This document shows positions 1 through 8,572 of a stretch of 64,000 nucleotides of DNA, one piece after another. A program made the position numbers and the translations under genes. Numbering within the stretch: the first letter of the stretch is position 1; every line of letters starts with the position of its first letter. Where the stretch lies: the NCBI GenBank assembly GCA_963518955.1, contig CAUQKI010000008.1:1-64000 (forward strand). The letters are read 5' to 3'. The notes below the pieces were generated by a model. The model was given only the letters and a program-made list of their open reading frames with translations, was not told where the DNA came from and ran no database searches. Source of the DNA: JABCPE02 sp963518955. Its GTDB lineage: Bacteria; Bacteroidota; Bacteroidia; Flavobacteriales; Weeksellaceae.

Positions 1-610
1 GTTCTAAGTGAGTTTGTACCTAAACCAATGTTGTTCGTACCTACAGTATTATTAAATAAGGCACCAGGCCCCATAGCGATGTTATCTGCCCCAGTAGTAT
101 TAGCATAGAGAGCATTTGTACCAAAAGCTAAGTTGTTATTTCCAGTAGTGTTATTTCTAAGGGAATTTGTACCTAAGCTAATATTGTCATTCCCAGTTGT
201 ATTTTCATGCAATGTTCCATTACCGAAACCAATGTTGTTTTCTCCAGTGGTATTTTTGAACATTGCCTCAACTCCTATACCAACATTGTTTCTACCAGTC
301 GTGTTGGCTCTAAGGGCGTTTACCCCTAGTCCAAAATTACTTCCTCCTGTGGTATTAGAGAAAAGAGCACCATTTCCTAATGCAAGATTATACACCCCAG
401 TAGTATTTTGGGAAAGTGCATTATTTCCCATTGCAAAGTTATCATTTCCAGTACTATTGCTAGTAAGTGCATTATTTCCTATTGCAAGGTTGTAAGTTCC
501 AGTGGTATTTTCATAAAGTACTCGTTCTCCAATACCTATATTAAATTTCCCTGTAGTAGTATTATATAGAGCATTATTACCAATAGCTAAATTTGAGATT
601 CCGTTAGTAC
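1..610 (-). repeat. 51-bp in-frame tandem repeats inside the surface-protein gene
   Basis: The anchor coding for TTG recurs at 40, 91, 142, 193, 244, 295, 346, 397, 448, 499 and 550, exactly 51 bp apart, so at least eleven 17-residue units are visible and the array continues past the left edge. Units have diverged in sequence while keeping the period and the N, G and A/L positions. Confidence 0.9.
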
Positions 611-1370
611 TAGAACTAAGGGCATAATTTCCTATGGCAATACCACTACCTCCAGACCTAAGAGCACTGTTACCTACAGCAACACCTGAACCTCCAGAAC
701 TAAAAGCGTTGTTACCTACAGCAACACCATTACCACCACCATTTCTGAAAGCATTATGACCTATCGCAAAACCATCACCACCTGTATAATCGGCAAGAGC
801 TCCGTTACCTATAGCTAAATTACCTCCACTACCGGCATTAGAGTAAAGGGCACTAGCCCCTATAGCTAAATTACCTCCACCTCCATTTAGTGAGAATAAT
901 GCTCCTGGTCCAATACCTATGTTTTGACTACCGCCACCTACAGTAGTACCATTACCTCCAAGACCTGCATCTTGTGTAATATGGTTACTAGACTCTACCA
1001 TTCTAAGGTCTTGCTCTTGGATAGTTCCTTCAGCTATTTTTACCCATTTACTAGCAGTTGTGCTGTAATAGTAGAAACCTTTAGAAGTTACATTAGAAGT
1101 TACAGGATTTGTAGTTCCTGAGATGTTATCTACATACACTAAAGTAGATTCTTTCAAATTAGTAGTAGCAATGCTATTTAGTCTCGCTTTACTTACTCTT
1201 GGAATCAAAACCCCTTCGTTTGTATTTGCAGTTGTTGCTGCATTTGCTGCGCTGGGTCTTATATCTAGAGTAGCCTCTGGGTTACTCGTGTTTACCCCCA
1301 CTTTTCCTGCTTGGGCAAAAGCTAAGCTTGTAGTAGCCAAAAGCCCTAATAAAATAATGTGTTTTTTCAT
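1..1370 (-). CDS. Repetitive secreted surface protein, 5' part (runs off the left edge)
   Basis: The reading frame is open from the ATG at 1370 to base 1 with no stop, giving about 456 residues of an incomplete protein. Residues 1-20 form a signal peptide (MKKH..., hydrophobic core, ending SLAFAQ). A short N-terminal segment contains GKVGVNTSNPEATLDI, a pattern common in flavobacterial secreted proteins. The rest is a long array of short repeats of the type NTTGxxNxAxGxxAL, with the AIG/ALG steps seen in YadA-head (Hep/Hag) beta-roll repeats. The period is 14 residues near the N-terminus and exactly 17 residues further on. An adhesin or surface-fibre role is inferred from the repeats. The C-terminus, which could hold a sorting or chaperone domain, is outside the window. 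Confidence 0.8.
   Translation of the reverse strand, partial: MKKHIILLGLLATTSLAFAQAGKVGVNTSNPEATLDIRPSAANAATTANTNEGVLIPRVSKARLNSIATTNLKESTLVYVDNISGTTNPVTSNVTSKGFYYYSTTASKWVKIAEGTIQEQDLRMVESSNHITQDAGLGGNGTTVGGGSQNIGIGPGALFSLNGGGGNLAIGASALYSNAGSGGNLAIGNGALADYTGGDGFAIGHNAFRNGGGNGVAVGNNAFSSGGSGVAVGNSALRSGGSGIAIGNYALSSSTNGISNLAIGNNALYNTTTGKFNIGIGERVLYENTTGTYNLAIGNNALTSNSTGNDNFAMGNNALSQNTTGVYNLALGNGALFSNTTGGSNFGLGVNALRANTTGRNNVGIGVEAMFKNTTGENNIGFGNGTLHENTTGNDNISLGTNSLRNNTTGNNNLAFGTNALYANTTGADNIAMGPGALFNNTVGTNNIGLGTNSLR
630..760 (-). repeat. 42-bp repeats, second period in the same gene
   Basis: Here the same gene repeats every 42 bp (14 residues, pattern SGGSGxAxGNxAxx). For example, the string cctacagcaacacc occurs at 673 and again at 715. 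Fourteen residues is the classic rung length of a YadA-head-like beta-roll. Confidence 0.8.
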
Positions 1371-1433
1371 ATCATAACATATTAAAGTTAAAAAACTAAT
1401 TATAAAGTATTGTTAAATAGATACAATATTTTG

Positions 1434-1441
1434 CAAAAGTA
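1434..1441 (-). promoter_or_regulatory. Possible -7 box for the surface-protein gene
   Basis: On the minus strand this reads TACTTTTG, matching the Bacteroidota -7 consensus TAnnTTTG, about 64 bases ahead of the ATG at 1370. No clear TTG lies at -33. Confidence 0.4.
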
Positions 1442-1471
1442 TATAAAATTTTTGAATATTTAAAATATTTT

Positions 1472-1840
1472 TTATATAAGGGAGCCTTTTTCTTCACACA
1501 GCTTTAGAAATAGGCTTTCTATTTCTGTCATGTTTTTAGGTAATTTTGCTGAGCGGTAGAATATCATATTTAGAGAATTTTCTCCAAAAGTCTTTATAAA
1601 TAAAGGTTTGTTAAGGCGGTAAGTTTCTCGCAGAAGGCGTTTCACTCTATTTCTGTCCACTGCTTTTTTGAAAAATTTTTTAGAAACAGAAACGCCAACT
1701 TTTTGAACTGACAAATCTTCCTTTTGTAAGGAGATGATAGCCAGTTCTTTATACGAAAACCATTTTCCCTGCTCAAAGAGTAAGGAAATATCAGTCTTGT
1801 TTTTTAGTTTCTCTTCTTTTGGAAATCCGTTAGGCTTCAT
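1472..1840 (-). CDS. rnpA: Ribonuclease P protein component
   Basis: This is the protein subunit of RNase P, which binds the catalytic RNA and helps remove 5' leaders from pre-tRNAs. The product has 122 residues, normal for the family. The RNPA signature lies at residues 54-72, with the core R63-N64-R65 followed by VKRLLRE, and the N-terminal part is basic. The start ATG overlaps the last 11 bases of the upstream TcdA-like gene, so the two are probably co-transcribed and translationally coupled. rpmH, a frequent neighbour of rnpA elsewhere, is not adjacent here. Confidence 0.95.
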   Translation of the reverse strand: MKPNGFPKEEKLKNKTDISLLFEQGKWFSYKELAIISLQKEDLSVQKVGVSVSKKFFKKAVDRNRVKRLLRETYRLNKPLFIKTFGENSLNMIFYRSAKLPKNMTEIESLFLKLCEEKGSLI

Positions 1841-2567
1841 TTTGTTCTTTTTTTAGAAGAAATCTGATAACTTCGGCAGCGGCATACAGCCCAAAAATAG
1901 CGGGCATATAGCTGATAGTGCCGTAGAATGATTTTTTGTAATTGCTGCCATCGGTCATTTTCAGGCTGTTTTCATCTTGGATTTCGGTGGAAAATACGCA
2001 GCGAAATCCTTTGTGTATTTGTTCTTTTTTGAGTTTTTTTCTGATTTGTTTAGCCAAAAAACAGTTGTTGGTTTTGCTGATATCCCTTACCATTACTTTG
2101 CTTGGGTCGGTTTTTCCGCCTGCGCCCATTGCGCTTACCAGCTTGATTTTCTTTCTTTTACAAGTGATGATGAGAGCCAATTTAGGGCTGAGGCTGTCGA
2201 TGCAATCCAAAACATAGTCAAATTTTTCCTGTGTCAAAATCTCTTCCATTCGCTCTGGCTCCAGAAACTCATTGATTTTCTTTAAGTTAATTTTAGGATT
2301 GATATCCAAAATTCTTTCAGCTACGACATCGGTTTTATTTTTGCCAATGGTAGAGTTTAGAGCGGGTAACTGCCTGTTAATGTTAGTGATATCCACAGTA
2401 TCCCCATCCACAATGGTCAAATTCCCAATTCCAGAACGCACCAAAAATTCTGCAGCGAAAGACCCTACACCGCCGAGTCCAACTATCAGAATATTAGCGC
2501 TTTGCAGTCTTTCCATTCCTTCTTCTTTTACCAAAAGTTCGGTTCGCTGTAACCACTCACTCTGCAT
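1830..2567 (-). CDS. tcdA: tRNA threonylcarbamoyladenosine dehydratase-like E1 family enzyme
   Basis: This 245-residue ThiF/MoeB/E1-type enzyme has the nucleotide-binding GLGGVGS at 30-36, followed by VDGDTVDxTNxNRQ, the ATP and metal-binding segment of adenylating enzymes. Length and overall pattern fit TcdA (CsdL/YgdL), which dehydrates t6A to its cyclic form at tRNA position 37 using ATP. It overlaps rnpA by 11 bp, which places two tRNA-maturation genes in one unit. MoeB or ThiF paralogs are the main alternative, but neither a thiamine nor a molybdopterin gene is nearby. Confidence 0.85.
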   Translation of the reverse strand: MQSEWLQRTELLVKEEGMERLQSANILIVGLGGVGSFAAEFLVRSGIGNLTIVDGDTVDITNINRQLPALNSTIGKNKTDVVAERILDINPKINLKKINEFLEPERMEEILTQEKFDYVLDCIDSLSPKLALIITCKRKKIKLVSAMGAGGKTDPSKVMVRDISKTNNCFLAKQIRKKLKKEQIHKGFRCVFSTEIQDENSLKMTDGSNYKKSFYGTISYMPAIFGLYAAAEVIRFLLKKEQNEA

Positions 2568-2595
2568 AAATCAATTTTATTTCTTAATCAAATTT

Positions 2596-3237
2596 CTACT
2601 TTATTTCTATTTTTTCTCCACCAAATTTTGGTTCTTTTCCAATGAGAAAATCCACGAAAACTTTGGTTCTGGCAAGATATTCTCTAATCTTGGTTTTGAT
2701 TCCAGCATATTTATTTACATCTTTTGCATTAAACCCAAAAGCCTGAATTCCATTTTTTTGAGCCAAATAAACAGCTCTTTCATTATGGAACTTCTGGGAA
2801 ATAATGATGTAGCTGTTTTGCCCAAAAATTTCTTTCGCCCTAACCACCGAATCCAAAGTCCTAAAACCTGCAAAATCCTCATAAATTTTATCCGCAGGAA
2901 TGCCTCTGTTTATCAGTTCGTTTTTCATGTCTTCGGGTTCGTTGTAGTCCTTTCGGCTGTTATCTCCGCTTACGATGATGTATTCTATTTTCCCTGATTT
3001 GTAGAGCTTTTCTGCGGCATCTATTCTGTAATAAAAATAGTAATTTTTATATCCGCTTGGCAGTGTTTTAGATGTTCCCAGTAGAAGCCCTACTTTTTGG
3101 TTGGGCAGTTTTTCAATATCATCAGTTACAAAGTTTTGGGTTTTGCTCTCTATTTCATAATTACTCCAAAAACAAACCAAAACACCCAGTAACAAGCCTC
3201 CCAATACCCAAAAGACAATTTTCTTAAATAATTTCAT
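2596..3237 (-). CDS. SanA/YdcF (DUF218) family membrane-anchored protein
   Basis: The product has 213 residues with one N-terminal membrane segment (about 7-25) and a DUF218 domain. Family landmarks are LLLGTSKTLPSG, YRIDAAEKLYKSGK, YIIVSGDN, DFAGFRTLDSVVRAKEIFG and ISQKFHNERAVYLA. SanA of enteric bacteria influences envelope permeability and vancomycin tolerance at high temperature; the biochemical activity is not settled. A paralog with the same landmarks lies at 25178-25789. It is followed at about 20 bp spacing by the lspA and tcdA genes on the same strand. Confidence 0.85.
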   Translation of the reverse strand: MKLFKKIVFWVLGGLLLGVLVCFWSNYEIESKTQNFVTDDIEKLPNQKVGLLLGTSKTLPSGYKNYYFYYRIDAAEKLYKSGKIEYIIVSGDNSRKDYNEPEDMKNELINRGIPADKIYEDFAGFRTLDSVVRAKEIFGQNSYIIISQKFHNERAVYLAQKNGIQAFGFNAKDVNKYAGIKTKIREYLARTKVFVDFLIGKEPKFGGEKIEIK

Positions 3238-3257
3238 TAATATTTTAAATTTAAATA

Positions 3258-3890
3258 TTAAAACTCTCCATTAGGGAAGGCTTTTTTTCTGAAAATGAAC
3301 AAAAGCACGCCTCCGACTGTAATCGCTGAGTCTGCAACATTAAATATATATCGGAAAAAATCCACATGCTGTCCTCCCACTAGAGGAACGCCTTCTGGAA
3401 CAGTGAAGCTAAACAGCGGAAAATGAAGCATATCCACCACACAGCCTCTCATGAAACCAGAATATCCTTCTCCAAAACCAGAAACGCCGTCATAGCCTAC
3501 CCAGCTGCCAATATCTTCTATGAAAACGCTTCCGCTGTCAAAAATCATTCCGTAGAAAAGCCCGTCAATAAGGTTGCCTATCGCTCCAGCAAAAATAAAA
3601 CTCATCGGGACAAGCAGATAGTTGCTCGCGCCTTCTTTTATCCATTTTTTGAAATAATATACCATTCCTAAAATCAATAAAATACGGAGTGAAATGAGCA
3701 GGTATTTTCCGAAAATCCCACCAAACTGCATCCCATACGCCATTCCTGGGTTTTCTACGAAAGTAAGCCGAAACCAGTCCAGTCCGAAAACAGGAATGCT
3801 TTCACCTAAATGAAAATGAGTTTTGATGTAAAGTTTGGATAACTGGTCTATGAGCAGCACCAATGCTGTGATGAATATAATTTTTTTCAT
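3258..3890 (-). CDS. lspA: Lipoprotein signal peptidase II
   Basis: This inner-membrane aspartic protease removes signal peptides from prolipoproteins. Of 210 residues, the family motifs are IDQLSK near the N-terminus, FVENPGMAYG at 44-53, AGAIGNLIDG with catalytic D109, and FNVADSAI with catalytic D187. The ~75 residues between the two aspartates exceed those of typical proteobacterial LspA (~165 residues in total), so the periplasmic cradle carries an insertion; longer forms are common in Bacteroidota. Its substrates in this window include the lipoproteins at 3945, 24410, 29375 and 51569. Confidence 0.95.
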   Translation of the reverse strand: MKKIIFITALVLLIDQLSKLYIKTHFHLGESIPVFGLDWFRLTFVENPGMAYGMQFGGIFGKYLLISLRILLILGMVYYFKKWIKEGASNYLLVPMSFIFAGAIGNLIDGLFYGMIFDSGSVFIEDIGSWVGYDGVSGFGEGYSGFMRGCVVDMLHFPLFSFTVPEGVPLVGGQHVDFFRYIFNVADSAITVGGVLLFIFRKKAFPNGEF

Positions 3891-3944
3891 GAAACTAAAT
3901 GTTTTGTATCATTTTTAAATTGTAAAATCATGTTTGATTAGTTT

Positions 3945-4571
3945 TTATGGTGAATATGTTTTTAAAAGGCGTTCAACGGCTGTCTGCTTAAAATCTTTAA
4001 AACTTGTAAGAACATTATTGTCTATTAAATAAAGTGTAGAACTTACATGGGGGAAATACTCCTCGTGTCCATCGGGGTATTCATTAACTCTATGGTAATA
4101 ATATTGAGAAAAAATCATAGTCTTTTCTCCTATATTCCACTGGTAGGCAGAATATCCTGTTACCCTTCCTTCATCATTTTTTGAGGGGGTAGGTAATAAT
4201 GTTTTTGGAGTGTTGTATTGTTTTTTTAAATAACTAAACATTTTATTGCCAATTTCCTCTTCCTCTATTTTAATTATAATTCCTGATGTCTTTTGTTCGG
4301 AAGCGTTATTGAACAATATTTTCACTTTAGATGAAACAACCTTTTCTTCTTTATTAGTGTTTTGAAAATCAATATCTCCAAAGCTAAAATGTGTCATTTC
4401 TTCGGTAAAAGCACATGGTAATGTCGTGGCTATATCTTCATCTTCCATTTCGAATTTTACACCTTTGAAAATTTCTTTATAGCTCGAAGAAAAATCTACT
4501 TTTTCAAGGTCAATTTTTTTTGTGCAAGACAAAAATAAAAGACTCATAAATGTAATGACAATTGTTCTCAT
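3945..4571 (-). CDS. Hypothetical lipoprotein
   Basis: The 208-residue product starts MRTIVITFMSLLFLSC, a type II signal peptide with lipobox LFLSC and lipidated Cys16. The mature part is acidic and mixed alpha/beta without a motif I recognise; it ends with several aromatic residues around HEEYFPHVSSTLYLID. It lies between lspA and the DksA/TraR-type gene on the same strand. The function is unknown. Local base composition is somewhat more AT-rich than lspA. Confidence 0.75.
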   Translation of the reverse strand: MRTIVITFMSLLFLSCTKKIDLEKVDFSSSYKEIFKGVKFEMEDEDIATTLPCAFTEEMTHFSFGDIDFQNTNKEEKVVSSKVKILFNNASEQKTSGIIIKIEEEEIGNKMFSYLKKQYNTPKTLLPTPSKNDEGRVTGYSAYQWNIGEKTMIFSQYYYHRVNEYPDGHEEYFPHVSSTLYLIDNNVLTSFKDFKQTAVERLLKTYSP

Positions 4572-4597
4572 TTTAGTTGGTCAAATTAAGTAAGACA

Positions 4598-4613
4598 GCT
4601 AAGATATCTTAGC
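4598..4613. repeat. Perfect 16-bp palindrome
   Basis: The sequence gctaagatatcttagc is fully self-complementary and lies in the 59-bp gap between the DksA/TraR-type gene and the lipoprotein gene. No T-run follows on the minus strand, so it is not a textbook terminator. It could be an operator for a dimeric regulator, or a small hairpin. Confidence 0.5.
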
Positions 4614-4630
4614 CCTCATATGTGTGATAT

Positions 4631-5008
4631 TTACCGCTGCATGTTTTTCGCTTCTATGCTCAGTGTGGCGTGTGGAACGGCTTTCAGTCGCTCTTTGTCT
4701 ATCAGTTTTCCTGTTACGCGGCAGATTCCATAGGTTTTGTTTTCTATACGGATAAGTGCGTGTTTCAGGTCACGGATGAATTTTTCCTGTCTGCCTGCCA
4801 GTATCGCATTTTGTTCTTTGCTGAGCGTTTCAGCTCCTTCTTCAAAGGCTTTGAATGTAGGCGAAGTGTCATCTGTTCCATTGTTTTGGTCATTGATGAA
4901 ACTTTCTCTTAACAAGACTAAATCTTTCTCTGCCTTCTCTATTTTCTGCTGGATTATAGCCTTAAATTCCTGCAAATCAGCATCGCTGTACCTTGTTCTT
5001 TCTTCCAT
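4631..5008 (-). CDS. DksA/TraR-family regulator with degenerate zinc finger
   Basis: The 125-residue product has an N-terminal coiled-coil helix pair (about 8-90) and a C-terminal YGICRVTGKLIDKERLKA segment in the position of the DksA zinc finger. Only one of the four expected cysteines remains (C96); the others are replaced. The family binds in the RNA polymerase secondary channel and tunes transcription in response to ppGpp. Cysteine-poor variants exist, and the fold is inferred from the conserved spacing. It sits 38 bp downstream of ileS on the same strand and is likely co-transcribed with it. Confidence 0.8.
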   Translation of the reverse strand: MEERTRYSDADLQEFKAIIQQKIEKAEKDLVLLRESFINDQNNGTDDTSPTFKAFEEGAETLSKEQNAILAGRQEKFIRDLKHALIRIENKTYGICRVTGKLIDKERLKAVPHATLSIEAKNMQR

Positions 5009-5046
5009 TTTGTTATCAATTAGTCGTTTTTAGTTGTGTTAAATTT

Positions 5047-8000
5047 TTATACTCTGTTTATATTTATTTTGAAATACACATCATTGATTTCTATTTCATC
5101 AGCTTGAGAAAGTGAATCTACAAACTCTATTTTATTCGCTAATACTTCTGCAGAAATGTAAGAATTATTAGCATTGATTTCTGACTTAAACGGATTATTC
5201 TCCTCTAATTGTATAGAAATTCTATCCATCAGGTCAAAATCTTTATCTTTTCTAAGATTTTGGACACGGTTCACGAATTCTCTTGCCACACCTTCAGCTC
5301 TGAGTTCATCAGTTACAGTAAGGTCTAATGCCACAGTTATCCTGCCCTCGCTGGTTACTGTCCATCCTGGGATATCTTTGGTCAATATTTCCACATCGTC
5401 GATGGTAATTTCATGTCCTGCGATGTTCATTTTTCCTTCTTTTTCAAGGGTCGCTATCTGCTCAGAACTCATTGCAGAAATTTCAGCTCCCACAGCCTTC
5501 ATATCTTTACCCAGTTTCGCTCCTAAAACCTTAAAGTTAGGTTTGATTTGTTTTACAATCAGTGTAGAAGCCTCTTCAGCATTGATGAGCTGCAGTTCTT
5601 TTACATTTACTTCTTGTTTGATTAAATCTGCTACGGCTAAAATCTGACTTTCAGTTTTCTTATCCAAAACAGGAATCATCACTTTTTGTAATGGCTGGCG
5701 AACCTTGATATTTTCTTTCTTTCTTAATGAAAATACCATCGAAGTGATAGACTGCGCCAGATGAGTTTTCTCCACCAAATCTGTATCTATTTTGCTCTCA
5801 TCCGCTACTGGAAAGTCTGACAAATGCACACTTTCTGCCTTGTCTTTTCCTGTTACGGCATTTAGGTCTTGATACAGCCTGTCCATGAAGAACGGTGCTA
5901 TCGGTGCAGAAAGTTTTGCCACGGTATCCAGACAAGTGTAAAGTGTCTGATAAGCAGAGATTTTGTCCTCTGTGTAGTCGCCTTTCCAGAAACGGCGGCG
6001 GCAGAGTCTCACATACCAGTTAGACAAGTTATCATTCACAAAAGTATTGATGGCTCTTGCCACTTTCGTAGGTTCATAGTCTTCGTAGAAAGCTTTTACT
6101 TCCTTGATTAAGATATTTAATTCAGATAAAATCCATCGGTCAATCTCTGGTTTGTCCTGTACTTCTGCTTCTTCATATTTAAAGCCGTCTACATTGGCAT
6201 AAAGCGCGAAGAAAGAGTAAGTGTTATAAAGTGTTCCGAAGAATTTTCTACGAACTTCATCGATTCCTTCAATGTCAAATTTCAGGTTTTCCCACGGATT
6301 GGCATTAGAAATCATGTACCAGCGTGTAGCATCTGGGCCATATTTCGCCAAAGTTTCGAATGGGTCTACGGCATTACCCAGTCTTTTAGACATTTTTTGT
6401 CCATTTTTGTCTAAAACTAATCCATTGGAAACCACATTTTTATAAGCCACAGAGTCAAAAACTGCTGTTGCTATCGCATGAAGCGTGTAGAACCAGCCAC
6501 GCGTTTGGTCTACTCCCTCTGCTATGAAATCCGCAGGGTAAGCCTTGTTTTGGTCGATAAGCTCCTTATTCTCAAAAGGATAGTGCAGCTGAGCGTAAGG
6601 CATCGCACCAGAGTCAAACCAAACATCTATCAGGTCACTTTCTCTCTTCATCGGTTTTCCGCTGTCAGAAACTAAAACTATCTCATCCACAATGTTCTTG
6701 TGAAGATCTATTTTAGCATAGTTTTCATTAGACATATTACCGATTTCAAAGCCTTTGAATGGATTTTCAGTCATTAGTCCAGCGGCTACGGATTTTTCTA
6801 TCTCGTTGATTAGTTCCTCTACAGAACCAATGATTTTTTCCTCTTTCAAATCCTCTGTTCTCCAGATAGGAAGTGGAATTCCCCAATATCTAGAACGGGA
6901 TAAGTTCCAATCATTTACATTTTCCAGCCAGTTCGCGAAACGCCCTTCACCAGTAGCTTTCGGCTTCCAGTTGATGCCTTTGTTTAGCTCTACCAAACGA
7001 TTTTTCACCTTGGTCATTTTCACAAACCAAGAATCCAGCGGATAGTACAAGACAGGCTTGTCTGTTCTCCAGCAATGAGGGTAGGAGTGGCTGTATTTTT
7101 CTACCTTAAAGGCTTTATTTTCAGTTTTTAAAAGGATAGCGAGTTCCACATCCCAAGATTTTTCAGGAGCGGTACCGTTATCGTAGTATTCATTTTTAAT
7201 GTATTTTCCTGCGAAAAGTTCAGGAACATTTTCTCCTTTGATAAATTTCCCTTGTAAATCTACTAATGGAACAAGGTTGTCATTTTCATCTTTCACGAGC
7301 ATCGGTGGAACGCCAGCTTCTTTCGCTACACGGGCATCATCCGCCCCGAAAGTCGGCGCTGTATGCACGATTCCTGTTCCATCCTCGGTAGTTACGAAAT
7401 CTCCTGCGATTACACGGAATGCTTTTTCAGGGTTTTCTGCTGGAAGGAACCACGGAATGAGCTGTTCATAGGTAGTTTCCACCATATCAGAACCTTTGAA
7501 TTCGGCTAAAATTTCGTAAGGGATTTTCTTCTTGCTGTCGTTATTGTGATTATTTTGGAACGAAGAAAATTCGGCTTCATCAGAAGTTTCAAAATATTTA
7601 TTTCCAAATTGTTTATTTACCAATGCTTTAGCAAGGATAATATTGATAGGCTCAAAAGTATATTGATTGAAAGTTTTAACCAAAACATAGTCAATATCCG
7701 CACCCACAGTCAGCGCCGTGTTAGAAGGTAATGTCCATGGCGTAGTGGTCCAAGCAAGGATGCTCAGATTTTCAGTATTTGAGATTTTAGACTGAAGCGC
7801 AGGGCTAAGATTTTTTACCTTAAACTGAGCCACGATAGTCGTGTCGCTTACATCGCGGTAAGTCCCTGGCTGATTGAGCTCGTGCGAAGAAAGTCCTGTT
7901 CCTGCCTTTGGCGAATACGGCTGGATGGTGTAGCCTTTGTAAAGTAAATTTTTGTTGTAAAGTTGTTTCAGAAGCCACCAAACAGACTCCATATATTTCG

Positions 8001-8460
8001 GTTCGTAGGTGATGTATGGATTTTCCAAATCTACCCAATAACCTATTTTTTTGGTAAGGTCATTCCAAATGTCTGTGTAGCGCATCACCGCATTACGACA
8101 GGCTTGGTTGTATTCTTCCACAGAGATTTTTTTACCGATATCTTCTTTGGTAATTCCAAGTTCTTTTTCCACGCCCAGTTCCACAGGAAGACCATGCGTG
8201 TCCCAGCCTGCTTTACGGAAAACCTGCTTACCATTTTGAGTTTGAAAACGACAGAAAATATCCTTGATAGTCCTTGCCATCACATGGTGGATGCCTGGGA
8301 GACCATTGGCAGAAGGCGGCCCTTCGTAGAATACGAATTCTGGGTGTCCTTCGCGAATTTCTACAGACTTGTGGAAAGTATCATTATTATGCCAAAACGC
8401 TGCTATGTTTTCGGCAACATTTATCAAATCAAGGTTCTTATATTCGTTGAATTTAGCCAT
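5047..8460 (-). CDS. ileS: Isoleucyl-tRNA synthetase, long type with swapped GxHH signature
   Basis: This enzyme charges tRNA-Ile. Of 1137 residues, the KMSKR loop is at 689-693. The length and the C-terminal half fit the IleRS2 (eukaryote-like) type, which is intrinsically less sensitive to mupirocin. The HIGH signature that normally reads HxGH is here G56-I57-H58-H59, with first and third residues exchanged (codons 8284-8295, unambiguous on the minus strand after PPSANGLP). The CP1 editing domain, with the TTPWTLPSNTAL segment, and the anticodon-binding domain appear complete. It is a single-copy housekeeping gene in this window, followed by the DksA/TraR-type gene. Confidence 0.97.
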   Translation of the reverse strand: MAKFNEYKNLDLINVAENIAAFWHNNDTFHKSVEIREGHPEFVFYEGPPSANGLPGIHHVMARTIKDIFCRFQTQNGKQVFRKAGWDTHGLPVELGVEKELGITKEDIGKKISVEEYNQACRNAVMRYTDIWNDLTKKIGYWVDLENPYITYEPKYMESVWWLLKQLYNKNLLYKGYTIQPYSPKAGTGLSSHELNQPGTYRDVSDTTIVAQFKVKNLSPALQSKISNTENLSILAWTTTPWTLPSNTALTVGADIDYVLVKTFNQYTFEPINIILAKALVNKQFGNKYFETSDEAEFSSFQNNHNNDSKKKIPYEILAEFKGSDMVETTYEQLIPWFLPAENPEKAFRVIAGDFVTTEDGTGIVHTAPTFGADDARVAKEAGVPPMLVKDENDNLVPLVDLQGKFIKGENVPELFAGKYIKNEYYDNGTAPEKSWDVELAILLKTENKAFKVEKYSHSYPHCWRTDKPVLYYPLDSWFVKMTKVKNRLVELNKGINWKPKATGEGRFANWLENVNDWNLSRSRYWGIPLPIWRTEDLKEEKIIGSVEELINEIEKSVAAGLMTENPFKGFEIGNMSNENYAKIDLHKNIVDEIVLVSDSGKPMKRESDLIDVWFDSGAMPYAQLHYPFENKELIDQNKAYPADFIAEGVDQTRGWFYTLHAIATAVFDSVAYKNVVSNGLVLDKNGQKMSKRLGNAVDPFETLAKYGPDATRWYMISNANPWENLKFDIEGIDEVRRKFFGTLYNTYSFFALYANVDGFKYEEAEVQDKPEIDRWILSELNILIKEVKAFYEDYEPTKVARAINTFVNDNLSNWYVRLCRRRFWKGDYTEDKISAYQTLYTCLDTVAKLSAPIAPFFMDRLYQDLNAVTGKDKAESVHLSDFPVADESKIDTDLVEKTHLAQSITSMVFSLRKKENIKVRQPLQKVMIPVLDKKTESQILAVADLIKQEVNVKELQLINAEEASTLIVKQIKPNFKVLGAKLGKDMKAVGAEISAMSSEQIATLEKEGKMNIAGHEITIDDVEILTKDIPGWTVTSEGRITVALDLTVTDELRAEGVAREFVNRVQNLRKDKDFDLMDRISIQLEENNPFKSEINANNSYISAEVLANKIEFVDSLSQADEIEINDVYFKININRV

Positions 8461-8542
8461 TTTCTTATCGTTTTTGTAAAAAATTTAGTTGCGAATATAA
8501 TATTTTTTCGGAGAAAAAAGATATAATTTTGCAATAATTTTT

Positions 8543-8572
8543 TTGTCCTAACATAAAAAACTTATACTTTTG
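8543..8572 (+). promoter_or_regulatory. Canonical flavobacterial promoter of the DUF3078 gene
   Basis: TTG at 8543-8545, a 19-bp spacer and TACTTTTG at 8565-8572 match the -33/-7 Bacteroidota consensus. The -7 box ends only five bases ahead of the ATG at 8578, so the transcript would have almost no 5' leader. A second -7-like box (TAATTTTG, 8524-8531) lies upstream. Confidence 0.7.

Noticed and set aside
1..960. Regularly spaced repeats that could be taken for a CRISPR array
   Set aside because: The 51-bp and 42-bp periods have no constant direct repeat with unique spacers; the whole stretch is one open frame coding a repetitive protein.
2272..2997. Long plus-strand open frame opposite the TcdA and SanA-like genes
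   Set aside because: Its translation resembles no family and mirrors minus-strand genes with clear motifs; it is an antisense shadow.
7963..8526. Plus-strand open frame of 187 codons opposite ileS
   Set aside because: Low-complexity translation opposite well-conserved IleRS sequence; antisense shadow.
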